From: Taeniopygia guttata | Lineage: Eukaryota > Chordata > Aves > Passeriformes > Estrildidae | Length of the DNA: 64,000 nucleotides | Reading direction: 5' to 3' | Assembly (NCBI RefSeq): GCF_048771995.1 | Contig: NC_133024.1 | Coordinates: 113,286,501 to 113,350,500 of the forward strand | In this document: positions 56,101 through 64,000 of the stretch, in pieces | Layout: each line of letters starts with the position of its first letter | Position numbering within the stretch: the stretch's first letter is position 1 | The notes under the pieces: model-generated | What the model was told of the DNA's origin: nothing | The model's input: only the letters and a program-made list of their open reading frames with translations | Database searches by the model: none | Program-made: the position numbers and the translations under genes

Positions 56101-57022
56101 TAAAACAAAGGCATTCAAGGACTAAAGTCCGTGCTCTGTAAACTGAGAGAGAACATTAAATAGTAGGAATTGTCAAATCTGATTAGGAGAATTACTGCTA
56201 AATCAGTTATCTCAAGGCTATTTTAGATGTTTACCTGTAATTTGCCAAAAAAAAACATCAAAATAATAAATTGGCCATGTCCATATTTCAACCTTACACT
56301 GGGAGAAAATATCTGTCTGGTTTCACAGCCAAGGATTAAATTTCCTTAAGGAGTTCTGAAGTCTTTAGACTGTCAGAATGAGGGGTGTAAATCTATTTAC
56401 AACTCTACCTCTCATTGGTGTCTGAGTGTTTTTTAACTGTGCCCCTCAGTGCTTTTAAATTCTCTCCATTTTCTTTCTTCTCCTGCTGCCATTTCTTCAT
56501 TTGTGTTTCCGAGTCCTGGTGGAACCAATCCAGCTCATTCTGGGACACCTGAAGGCAGAAAAGGAAACTTCATTTCTGAGAATTGTGAAAATTTATTCAG
56601 GTAAATTTATTTTATTTTAAATAAATTTTTATTGTGAAAATTTATTCAGGTAAAAGTTGGAGCAGACTGAGGATATTTGACTCTTACTTACAACACTCCT
56701 AGAGTAACTAAACCAAAACCAACAATAACTATTACTATTACACTACCAATAAATAGAAATTAAAAACTAATATACCAGAAAATACCTTTTAAGGGTTTTA
56801 AGCCAATACCTGATATCCTTTAGATAAAACATAGCAACAATAAACAAGCAGATGTAACACACAATCTAACACACCTCAGTAAAACACTTCATTATTAAAA
56901 GTATACTAAACACAAAACCAAACATCACTGTGATTTTCTCACACTTTTCAACCAAACAATTCAAATTTAGTAACACCCATAGATAATCTCACGAGAATTA
57001 GAATATTATATCTATATATTAG

Positions 57023-57106
<84 letters not shown>

Positions 57107-60100
57107 ATAGATATACAAAATAAATTCATAATTATGCTACAAATCCCAAATCAGGGATCCATCAGGGAATGCTGGAATGGCAGGGGTGGGAAGGACACCT
57201 CAGAGATCCCAGGGATTCCACAACCTCTGAGCAGGGGGAAAAGCTTTACCTCAGTCTCTTCAATACTTTTTTTCAGGAGCTCTTCCAAAGCAGCCACTTC
57301 CTCCAAGCTCCTGCTCTGTGACTGCTCAAATTTCTCCTCTGCTTCTCTGAGTTGTTCTTGCAACACCTGGTGCTCCTTTTCCACACGGAGAATGTCCCCC
57401 TGGAAATTCATCAGTTACAAAACCAGTTTGATTTATGCCTATTCCCAGTTCAAAGGTGACATTTTCTCGCTTTTACCTCCCAGTACAGACATAAACCTGC
57501 CTTTAACACCACTCTGAACTGCCTCTGTGCCCAAATGGAATATTCCAATCCAGGTTTTGAGAGAGGAAATACCTCACAAACATTCAACATCTGAATTAAC
57601 TTAGAATAAAACAATCAGAGCAATATCAAATATCAGAGTGAAGCTCAAAAATAATTTCCTTGTGGGGCCAAGAACATCACAGAACACAAAAACAGCCAAA
57701 CAACCCAAAATACAAAATATCTGTTAAAACCTGTTGTTTTCAGAGAACTTTCATTTCATTATTTAGTTTTTGGGCATTCCTTTAACCTCCCTTAGGAGAA
57801 ATGTAAATCACGATGCAGGGAACTTACCTGTTGATTTTCAAATGGATGAAAAGGCAAAGTGTTGGTTTCCCTATCAGCAACTTCCTGATTTACCTAGAAA
57901 ACAAACAAAAAAAAATTATAATTTGATTTAAAATGTTCTCAGTTCATAGATGAACTGCTCTGGTTTGGAGCTTTTATACCTCACTGAGGGTTTTACAAAT
58001 CAAACCCTAATCCAGGCCTATAAATGATGTGGGAAAACATTATGGAGTTGTTTCTGAAAGGGATTTTGTTTTTCTTTTCCTGGTTTCATTGACCATGAGC
58101 AACTCCAGGGAGTTCTGTGAGTCTTTAAATAAAGCCATGCTCTAAATATCTGAAAAATGAATATTTGCAGGAGGTGTCTCACCCTCCTGTCAGGGAGTGG
58201 CAGACAGAGAGGTCCCCCCTAAGCCTCCTCTTCTCCACAAATCCTCCAATGTTGTAGAAGTGAAAATAAATCCCTGAACTCATCACAAAAGGAAAAAAAT
58301 ACTGACACAGAATAGAATGACTTTGCTTCACCTCTGAAGTAAAGCTGAAACTTTTGTGCAGCAGTTCCCTCTGTGATACCCAGGAAAAAAAGGAGCTGCA
58401 AAAACTTCAGGCACAACAAGATTCAGTGAGCAGCTCTGAAGAATTACAAATGAGAAATGGGTGATCACAGCAAGTGGCAGCAACTTAAAAGTTCTCAGGC
58501 ACCTTGAGTGGTTTGGGTTGGAAGGGACCTTAAAATTCATCCAGTGCCACTCCTGCCATGTGGAAAAGTTTAATTTTAGTTCATTAACTGGGCCTGGAAT
58601 CTGTAAGTCTGGGATGAAAACACAGCAATGGAAGAGCTCTACACCAGGGATACAACATGGATTTTTAGTAGGAATCTCCTAGGGGGAGAAAGGAGATGCA
58701 AACCTGGAATTAGGCATGGAAGGGACCTCAAATCCCACCCAGTGCCACCCCTGCCATGGGGACACCTCCCACTGTCCCAGGCTGCTCCTGCCCCAGTGTC
58801 CAACCTGGCCTTGGGCACTGCCAGGGATCCAGGGGAATCTGGGAATTCCATCCCAGCCCTGCCCACCCTCACAGGGAGGATATTTCTCCTAATATCTGAT
58901 CTAAACCTGTAATTTTTCACTTTGAAGCCATTCCCTGTGTGCTGTCCCTCCATGCCCTGGAAATTGTCTCTCTCCAGCTTTCCTGGGGCTCCTCCAGGCC
59001 CTGCAAGGCCACCCTGAGCTCAGCCCAAAGCTTCTCCTGTGCAGGGGAACAATCCCAGCTGTGCCAGCCTTTCCTCCCAGCAGAGCTGCTCCATCCCTCT
59101 GCTCATCCTGGTGGCCATAAAATCTCTCCAACATTGTTCCCTTCCTTACCTGAACAGCCACCATCCTTGTGTGAGGGTTGCTCTTTATCCCAGCTTTCTT
59201 TCTCTTTTCTTTTTCCTTTTTAACACATTTATCTTCCTCAGCTTGACCCGAACCATTTGGAAAAGCAGAATCCTTTTTATCCAAATTCTCCAACTGGCCC
59301 TGAAGGTCTTTGTACTCCTGGATTTCACCTGGCACAAATCCCTCAGGGCCATATTTCCCGTGTGGAATTGCAGATTCCCAATTTTCCCGAGGTGCTGCAG
59401 GATGAGCATAAATAAACCCGGCATGTGCCAGGGGCAATATTCCATATTGATAACCCCAGGAGCTCTGAGGCAAAAACACAGCCGGGCCCGCGGCCTCAAA
59501 GCCCTTCAGCAAAACACCCGAAAATGGAGCCTCGTTTTCTATGGAATCAACATCTCCATTTTCCAGAGGATTCCCAGGAGAGCAGGAGGCAGGGAAGGAG
59601 CAGGACAAATATTGAGGGGTGTGATAATCTGCTAAATCAGGAGCTGCTGCTGAAGGGGCATCCGAAGGGTACGAGAGAGGCTTGAACTCCTGGGCATAGG
59701 GATTCAAAGGCAGCTTGCTGTGGGAAGAATTCCTCTGGAATTCCCCTGGTGGATTTTCCTTTTTATTACTGCCAGGCTCGTTTCTGCTTGGATTTCCTTC
59801 AAAAAGCACCGAGTGCTTCCTCAGCCCAATCAGATTATCCATCATGATGAAACGAAGGGATTTCAGCAGGAATGGCTCCAGGCCGCCCGAATCTTCCACC
59901 ACCTTCCGAGTTTCCTCAGGGAAATTTTCATATTCCCCAACCAGTAATTTATTATTAATTTCCAGAGGGCCATGTTCATCCAAGATTTGAGAGAAATAAC
60001 TAAAAAAAAAAACCAAAACAACAAATTGTTATAATTGAATAAAGTTTTTAAATCCATTAATTGAATCCATTCCTTCACAGACACACTACACACACCAGGA

Positions 60101-63100
60101 TTCCAATTCATCCAAAAAATTATTAAAATTACAAAGTAAAATTCAACCCCCTGAAGCTGCTGAGTACAGAAATTTATACTCACTCATATAAATTCTCAGA
60201 GATTGGATCTGCATAATTATTATTATTAATTTGATAATTGTTACTATTTGAAATATTATAGCGAGCTTCGAATTCCTCCAGTTGCTCCTGGAGATGTTCT
60301 GGGATTGCAAAGGGTTCATTTGGAAAATCTCTGTACCTTAAAAATCAGGAAAAAAAAATCAAATTAGTGTTTTTTGAAGTAAAAACTCAAATCCCTGGTG
60401 TTTTTAAGGGATTCTTCTCCAGCAATTTGGAGTTTGGGCAATAAAAGCAGAATCAAGTACTCACAGATTATTTTCTTCTATAAATATCTTATCTTCTTCC
60501 CGTGGTGCTGTACTAACTCCACTGGATAATACTAAAATAGACTTATTAAAAACAGATTTCTTTTAGTTTTTACCTTACAAAAAGGTCATGTAAAATAATC
60601 CACTGCAAAGACCAGGAATAACTTATTTACACTGAATTTTGTTCTTTAAATTCATCATGTTCATTATGAACTGGAAAATTTCCAGGTAAAATTATCAGTG
60701 CTAAGCCAGAGCAAGAAAATACTTAATAAAAGTTATTAATTCCTTCTTCAGAACTTATTTGGGAAAAAGAAATTGGGATATTCAGCCCCAAATCCCTCTT
60801 TTTTTTTACCAATTTCATCAAAATTTAATTAAACTTTCCTTTAAATTTGAGGCTGTAACAAATTTACCACAAGCAGAAGTTATCCCTAATTCCACATGTA
60901 ACTCTGGTTATTATTGTCTACACCATAATAGACATTTTAATTGTCTTTATTTTTATTATCTAATAATTTAGAAATACACAAATTAATGCACTTAAGTCAG
61001 AAAAATAAATCCTGAGGAAAAAAAATTAAGTTTACACTTGAAATTCTAGAAAAATTATAAAAGGGTGAGGGCATGAGGTTTTCAATAAAGCAAAATCCTC
61101 TAAAAGGCAGCAGAAAATTCAGGCAGAATAACAGCCCAATCAAATCTATAAAATAATGAATAATTAATAACATTCCTGAGCATGAAATGGAATTTTTGCA
61201 CTGAATTCCCATCTTCCCACATGAAAAATCAAAATCACAACAACAATTCAGAATTAAGCCAGCGGAAGGTGCCTCCAGTCAGAGCCAAAGTGAGTCATAA
61301 ATAAATTTAAAAATCACTTTTCTACTAATAAATTTTAACAAAACTGTATCATTTAAGTCTTAACAGCTTAATTTTACTTCAGGAAAAGCTGCTTCAGTAA
61401 AGAGTCTCCTCAAGGTATTCATAAAAACAGCTCCCATTCATCTGAATGCCAGAAATTCTAAAAAATTCCCAGTTTTTAGGTGGGATTTTAGTAGTAAATA
61501 AGGCTATTTGCTTGGCAATAGCTGCTTTAGCAGCTCCCAAAGTTACTGACCTTTGAATCTTTCAAATTCTTCTTCCTGTTTTTGTTTTTAACTTTGATTT
61601 CATTATTCTGAAAATAAAATCAAGGCACAGGATTGGCAAATGTTGCTTCAGTTTTCCAAGAAAGATAAAGATGAAGGAACTGAAATTTGAATTAATTCTT
61701 TAGCAGGATTTGGGTTACACAAGAACAGAATAATTACAGGTTATTTTAGACTGTAACACTGAAATCAAAGGAGTTTTCTTGTGCTGGTTTTCATCTCATT
61801 CTTGGATTTTACCAATTCATGAAATGCAAAAGAAAAAAAAAAATCTGCATTTCATTAAAAATCTGAATTTTGTAAATGTGTACATTAAAAATTCTGTATT
61901 TCATAAATGTATCAATTTTTAAACATCTGCATTTCATTAACATGCACATTAAAAATCTGAATTTTATTAATGTGCACATTAAAAAATCTGCATTTTACTA
62001 CCATGTACATTAAAAATTCTGCATTTTATTACTGTACACTTAAAAATTCTACATTTTATTAATATGTACATTTAAAATTTTGCATTTTATTAATGTGCAT
62101 ATAAACTCTGCATTTTATTAATATGCACATTTAAATCTTTGCCTTTATTAATGTGCACAATAAAAAGGTCTGCATTTTATTGATGTGTATATTTAAAATT
62201 CTTCATTTTATTAATGCACATTACAAATGCTGCATTTTATTAAGATGTACATTAATTTAAAGCTTTATTCTGAATCAAAGGTAGATCTGTTTTTTTTAAA
62301 GGTAAATTTAACTCCAGATAAGAACTTCAAATGAGGGTGGCTCAAACACAGAATTAACTGAAATCCAAAATCTATTTCTGCCAATTGGGATGGATTTTAA
62401 TGATGACACCAATCAAAAAGTGCTTCGGAATGAGGTACACTTGAAGAATTATTATTAAATAATTTGAATACCAAATAATTTAAGAAAAGGGAGCTAAAAT
62501 AAGAGATTAAAACTCCAGTAAGTCTGGAGGACAAGGCTGCAAAATATTTCGTTTTCTGAAATTGCAAAAAGTTCTTTCTGAGCTGAGGGCAAAGAGAAAT
62601 GAAGTTCACTTACTGGTAAATTCTCATTTCCCTGCTTCTTTAATATAATAGTTGGATCATCTGTTGAAAGGATAAAAGTCACGGTGATTGATGGAAATAA
62701 CCATATTTTCATTAATTTACAATGTAACTGTGAAATCACAAGAATTCCAGTACTAACCCTTTATCCAACACCACCAAAGCAGCTCCAAAACTGCAGCTGC
62801 AGAACTTTAATGTTAAAAACTGCATAATAAAAATGAATTTTTATTGGAAATGTTTGATCCCATTGCCTACTCACCCATTTTATCAAAGAAATCATCTAAA
62901 GCTTGATGGAGGTGTGGGAAATGTTCTCTGTTTTCTTCTAAAAGCCATATAAAACAACAGGATTTCTCTAGGGGAGGGGTGAGGAAATAATCACAAATTT
63001 TTTGCTTTTCACCATCAGCTGCCACATAATCAAATTTACTGCCATATTTCCGGTTCCACAGTGGGGTTAAAATAGAATAGTCAAGCTCTTGCAGAACTTG

Positions 63101-63130
63101 GCCATATTGAAGGAGAAAGTTTTTTGTAGC
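50045..63130 (-). CDS. TTC3: TTC3, E3 ubiquitin ligase, C-terminal part (19 exons, 5' end beyond window)
   Basis: The exons join without a phase break into about 1,060 residues, against about 2,025 for human TTC3. The N-terminal TPR exons lie past 64,000. In order: a helical region (about 1-194), a large exon with FSQILDEHGPLEINNKLLVG (195-478) and a basic KKEKEKRKK cluster, a Glu/Lys/Gln-rich coiled coil (about 501-750), a Ser/Pro-rich linker, and a C-terminal RING-H2. The RING ligands are C1000, C1003, C1016, H1018, H1021, C1024, C1036 and C1039 (C3H2C3, all present). Human TTC3 ubiquitinates phosphorylated AKT in the nucleus and restrains neuronal differentiation through RhoA and citron kinases. 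Splice sites are GT-AG; only the exon C/D junction is ambiguous. Convergent with VPS26C. Confidence 0.93.
50690..50779 (-). CDS. TTC3: TTC3 exon R (first half of RING-H2)
   Basis: Encodes ACSEDPCAICHDELSTDCC then ELECGHHFHKD. Donor GAC|GTGAGT. The acceptor must be 'tggccag|gcctgc': using the next AG 'gcctgcag' would put a stop in frame. Confidence 0.93.
50985..51197 (-). CDS. TTC3: TTC3 exon Q (Ser/Pro/Ala-rich linker)
   Basis: 71 codons, phase 0, starting AAPPAGRALQSLGSAPPARG and ending KAKWTKQDSA; donor GCT|GTAAGT. Low complexity and likely disordered. Confidence 0.88.
51290..51410 (-). CDS. TTC3: TTC3 exon P
   Basis: Acceptor 'tccctgcag|CTCAG' chosen because the preceding exon leaves two bases. 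Encodes DLVASIREVQRRNGTSVATL and PDEILSQATELILEQQHK; donor AAG|GTACTG. Confidence 0.9.
51540..51800 (-). mobile_element. CR1 3' copy in a TTC3 intron, minus strand
   Basis: 'ccagaatcatggaaggggtt', 'catggcagggacacctccca' to 'ttcctctttgtcctgttcct'. It fills most of the 460-bp intron between exons O and P. Confidence 0.8.
51873..52267 (-). CDS. TTC3: TTC3 exon O (Ser/Pro-rich)
   Basis: Acceptor 'gtttcctag', donor CAG|GTACTG. About 131 codons from TMPGRPSVCDPAIVTYS to NENIFARLQSIFPNYS, likely disordered. Confidence 0.9.
52885..53075 (+). mobile_element. CR1 3' fragment in a TTC3 intron
   Basis: 'aggggctgcccaggggggtt' to 'ttttccagccccagggattc'. Antisense to TTC3. Close to the copies at 2.5 and 27.7 kb. 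Confidence 0.8.
53100..53415 (+). mobile_element. CR1 3' fragment in a TTC3 intron
   Basis: 'gctgttcaacctggagaagg' through 'ggcagtgccaaggccaggct' to 'accatcctgaaattccagga'. A second CR1 right after the previous one. Confidence 0.8.
53630..53728 (-). CDS. TTC3: TTC3 exon N
   Basis: 33 codons, AEYEEKIELVKNGARNCLSK to PWPQGLL; donor CTT|GTGAGT. End of the coiled-coil part. Confidence 0.92.
54309..54402 (-). CDS. TTC3: TTC3 exon M
   Basis: Acceptor 'attttccag', donor GAG|GTAAAA. Encodes VLKSQIDSWEIFISNVKKQL, a coiled-coil segment. Confidence 0.92.
54911..55011 (-). CDS. TTC3: TTC3 exon L
   Basis: Acceptor 'tttgtcacag', donor CAG|GTACTG. Encodes VSVLQTWKETEIWKLKGTIA and KAEGNLRMLRALS. Confidence 0.92.
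55327..55423 (-). CDS. TTC3: TTC3 exon K
   Basis: Acceptor 'tttcacag', donor GAG|GTACAA. Encodes NKFANDKSKLEELIKKSQVN and the KAVKAE-type end; strongly heptad-like. Confidence 0.92.
55697..55765 (-). CDS. TTC3: TTC3 exon J
   Basis: Acceptor 'attcctgtag', donor CAG|GTAAAA. 69 nt encoding YLKAIDDKEKQYNTCLNTFL. Confidence 0.92.
55895..56005 (+). mobile_element. CR1 terminal fragment in a TTC3 intron
   Basis: 'aagtgcccaaggtcaagttg' to 'caacccaaattgctcaggga' and 'ttctatt'. Diverged CR1 end, antisense to TTC3. Confidence 0.65.
56409..56548 (-). CDS. TTC3: TTC3 exon I
   Basis: Acceptor 'ctgccttcag', donor GAG|AG then GTAGAG (two bases carried over). Encodes VSQNELDWFHQDSETQMKKW, coiled coil. Confidence 0.92.
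57008..57103. repeat. (TA)n followed by (AG)n microsatellite
   Basis: About 22 TA repeats (57,026-57,069) run straight into about 16 AG repeats (57,071-57,103), inside a TTC3 intron. Confidence 0.97.
57250..57399 (-). CDS. TTC3: TTC3 exon H (coiled-coil core)
   Basis: 50 codons, GDILRVEKEHQVLQEQLREA to LLKKSIEETE; acceptor 'aatttccag', donor GAG|GTAAAG. Confidence 0.93.
57828..57893 (-). CDS. TTC3: TTC3 exon G
   Basis: 22 codons, VNQEVADRETNTLPFHPFEN then QQ; acceptor 'ttttctag', donor CAG|GTAAGT. Confidence 0.9.
58165..58250 (-). mobile_element. Short CR1-like fragment, minus strand
   Basis: 'gaggtcccccctaagcctcc' then 'tcttctccacaaatcctcca' matches the inverted CR1 'ggagaagaggaggct' region. 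Confidence 0.5.
58505..58556 (-). mobile_element. CR1 terminal fragment cut by the next element
   Basis: 'gagtggtttgggttggaagg' to 'ccagtgccactcctgccatg' is an inverted CR1 end that stops abruptly where the tailed CR1 at 58,557 begins. Confidence 0.7.
58557..59112 (-). mobile_element. CR1 LINE with the same 150-bp tail as at 37.0 kb, minus strand
   Basis: 58,557-58,720 is the shared non-CR1 tail and 58,721-59,112 is an inverted CR1 3' region. It is in the sense orientation relative to TTC3 and begins only about 37 bp after the exon F donor (59,149), so the exon F frame stays open into it to 58,901. Confidence 0.8.
59150..59999 (-). CDS. TTC3: TTC3 exon F (largest in window, 850 nt)
   Basis: Acceptor 'tttttttttttag', donor CAG|GTAAGG. 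Starts YFSQILDEHGPLEINNKLLV, a region shared by TTC3 and DZIP3 relatives, and ends with the basic KKEKEKRKKAGIKS and HTRMVAVQ. The middle is Ser/Pro/Gly-rich. Confidence 0.94.
60184..60336 (-). CDS. TTC3: TTC3 exon E
   Basis: Acceptor 'atttttaag', donor GA|GTGAGT. Encodes YRDFPNEPFAIPEHLQEQLE, an Asn-rich stretch and DPISENLYE. Confidence 0.92.
60465..60531 (-). CDS. TTC3: TTC3 exon D (acceptor ambiguous)
   Basis: Donor CT|GTGAGT. Encodes LSSGVSTAPREEDKIFIEEN. The acceptor is either 'ctattttag' at 60,532 or 'ttaataag' 13 bases earlier in the transcript (exon to 60,544). Each choice pairs with a different donor of exon C. Confidence 0.8.
61547..61607 (-). CDS. TTC3: TTC3 exon C (donor ambiguous)
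   Basis: Acceptor 'ttattttcag'; Lys/Asn-rich NNEIKVKNKNRKKNLKDSK. The consensus-like donor AAG|GTCAGT (exon end 61,551) needs the upstream acceptor of exon D. The weaker TCA|GTAACT (exon end 61,547, used here) fits the nearer one. Confidence 0.75.
61838..62265. repeat. AT-rich tandem repeat, about 30-bp unit, about 13 copies
   Basis: The unit is approximately aaaaatctgcattttattaa plus tgtgcacatt, strongly diverged between copies, between TTC3 exons B and C. Confidence 0.9.
62614..62660 (-). CDS. TTC3: TTC3 exon B
   Basis: 47 nt, acceptor 'ctttcaacag', donor CCA|GTAAGT. Encodes DPTIILKKQGNENLP. Confidence 0.88.
62875..63130 (-). CDS. TTC3: TTC3 exon A (first in window)
   Basis: Encodes LQKNFLLQYGQVLQELDYSI, LTPLWNRKYGSKFDYVAADG and LHQALDDFFDKM; donor ATGG|GTGAGT. 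The acceptor must be 'ggtctgacag'. The stronger-looking 'tttttcag' nine bases upstream would bring a TGA into frame. Confidence 0.9.
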
Positions 63131-63370
63131 TGTCAGACCTGAAAAAGATGGGGAAAAAATCCCAATATTTCATTCCAGCCTTAGATTATTAGTGCTTAAA
63201 ATGTGATATTCCTCTTCAAAGGGCAAGAGTTTGGTCTAGAAATTCAATGTGCAGATGATGTGAGGGCTTTTTGAGTCTTGGAAATGCAAACAAAAAATGA
63301 GGAATGGTGTCGATAAAAAAATCTACTCTCAGCAATTATTATTTGTATAATAATAAAAAGATTTGGATCA

Positions 63371-64000
<630 letters not shown>

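Overview
The window is nuclear DNA from a bird, most likely a songbird (passerine). It carries dozens of 5'-truncated CR1 LINE copies in both orientations, two solo retroviral LTRs of a type I associate with passerines, CpG-island promoters, and spliced vertebrate genes in a compact arrangement. No species name can be read from the sequence. The gene order matches the block on human 21q22.13 (TTC3 / VPS26C / DYRK1A), seen here with DYRK1A and TTC3 on the minus strand and VPS26C on the plus strand.

Layout. (1) 1 to about 15.48 kb: no coding exon. I read this as the distal part of the first intron of DYRK1A (minus strand), by synteny. (2) About 15.08-16.63 kb: a two-lobed CpG island split by a roughly 65-bp A/T-only tract. 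It holds a probable non-coding DYRK1A first exon with a clean minus-strand donor at 15,482/15,483 and a palindromic RFX X-box beside a PBX/PREP decamer. (3) 16.64-32.13 kb: the intergenic spacer between two divergent genes. It holds a diverged tandem repeat next to the DYRK1A promoter, many CR1 copies, and an unexplained coding-looking minus-strand block near 20.3-21.2 kb. (4) 32,133-32,699: a solo LTR with 4-bp target duplications just upstream of the VPS26C CpG island. (5) 33,287-47,978: complete VPS26C, 8 coding exons and 297 codons, all splice phases consistent. Intron 1 contains a 2.6-kb complex of three minisatellites, and intron 6 contains a second solo LTR with 5-bp target duplications. 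(6) About 49.07-63.13 kb: the C-terminal part of TTC3 on the minus strand, 19 coding exons (about 1,060 codons) ending in a complete RING-H2 domain. Its N-terminal TPR exons lie beyond the right edge. (7) 63.37-64.0 kb: a pure polypurine microsatellite running off the window.

How the genes relate. VPS26C is the arrestin-fold subunit of the Retriever/Commander endosomal recycling complex. TTC3 is an E3 ubiquitin ligase that can target phosphorylated AKT. DYRK1A is a dosage-sensitive kinase. They are neighbours by conserved synteny, not an operon. VPS26C and TTC3 are convergent, with their 3' ends only about 2 kb apart between stop codons; DYRK1A and VPS26C are divergent. The very long open frames at 34.2-36.6 kb (about 740 codons in all three plus frames) are an arithmetic consequence of a 23-bp minisatellite, not a gene.
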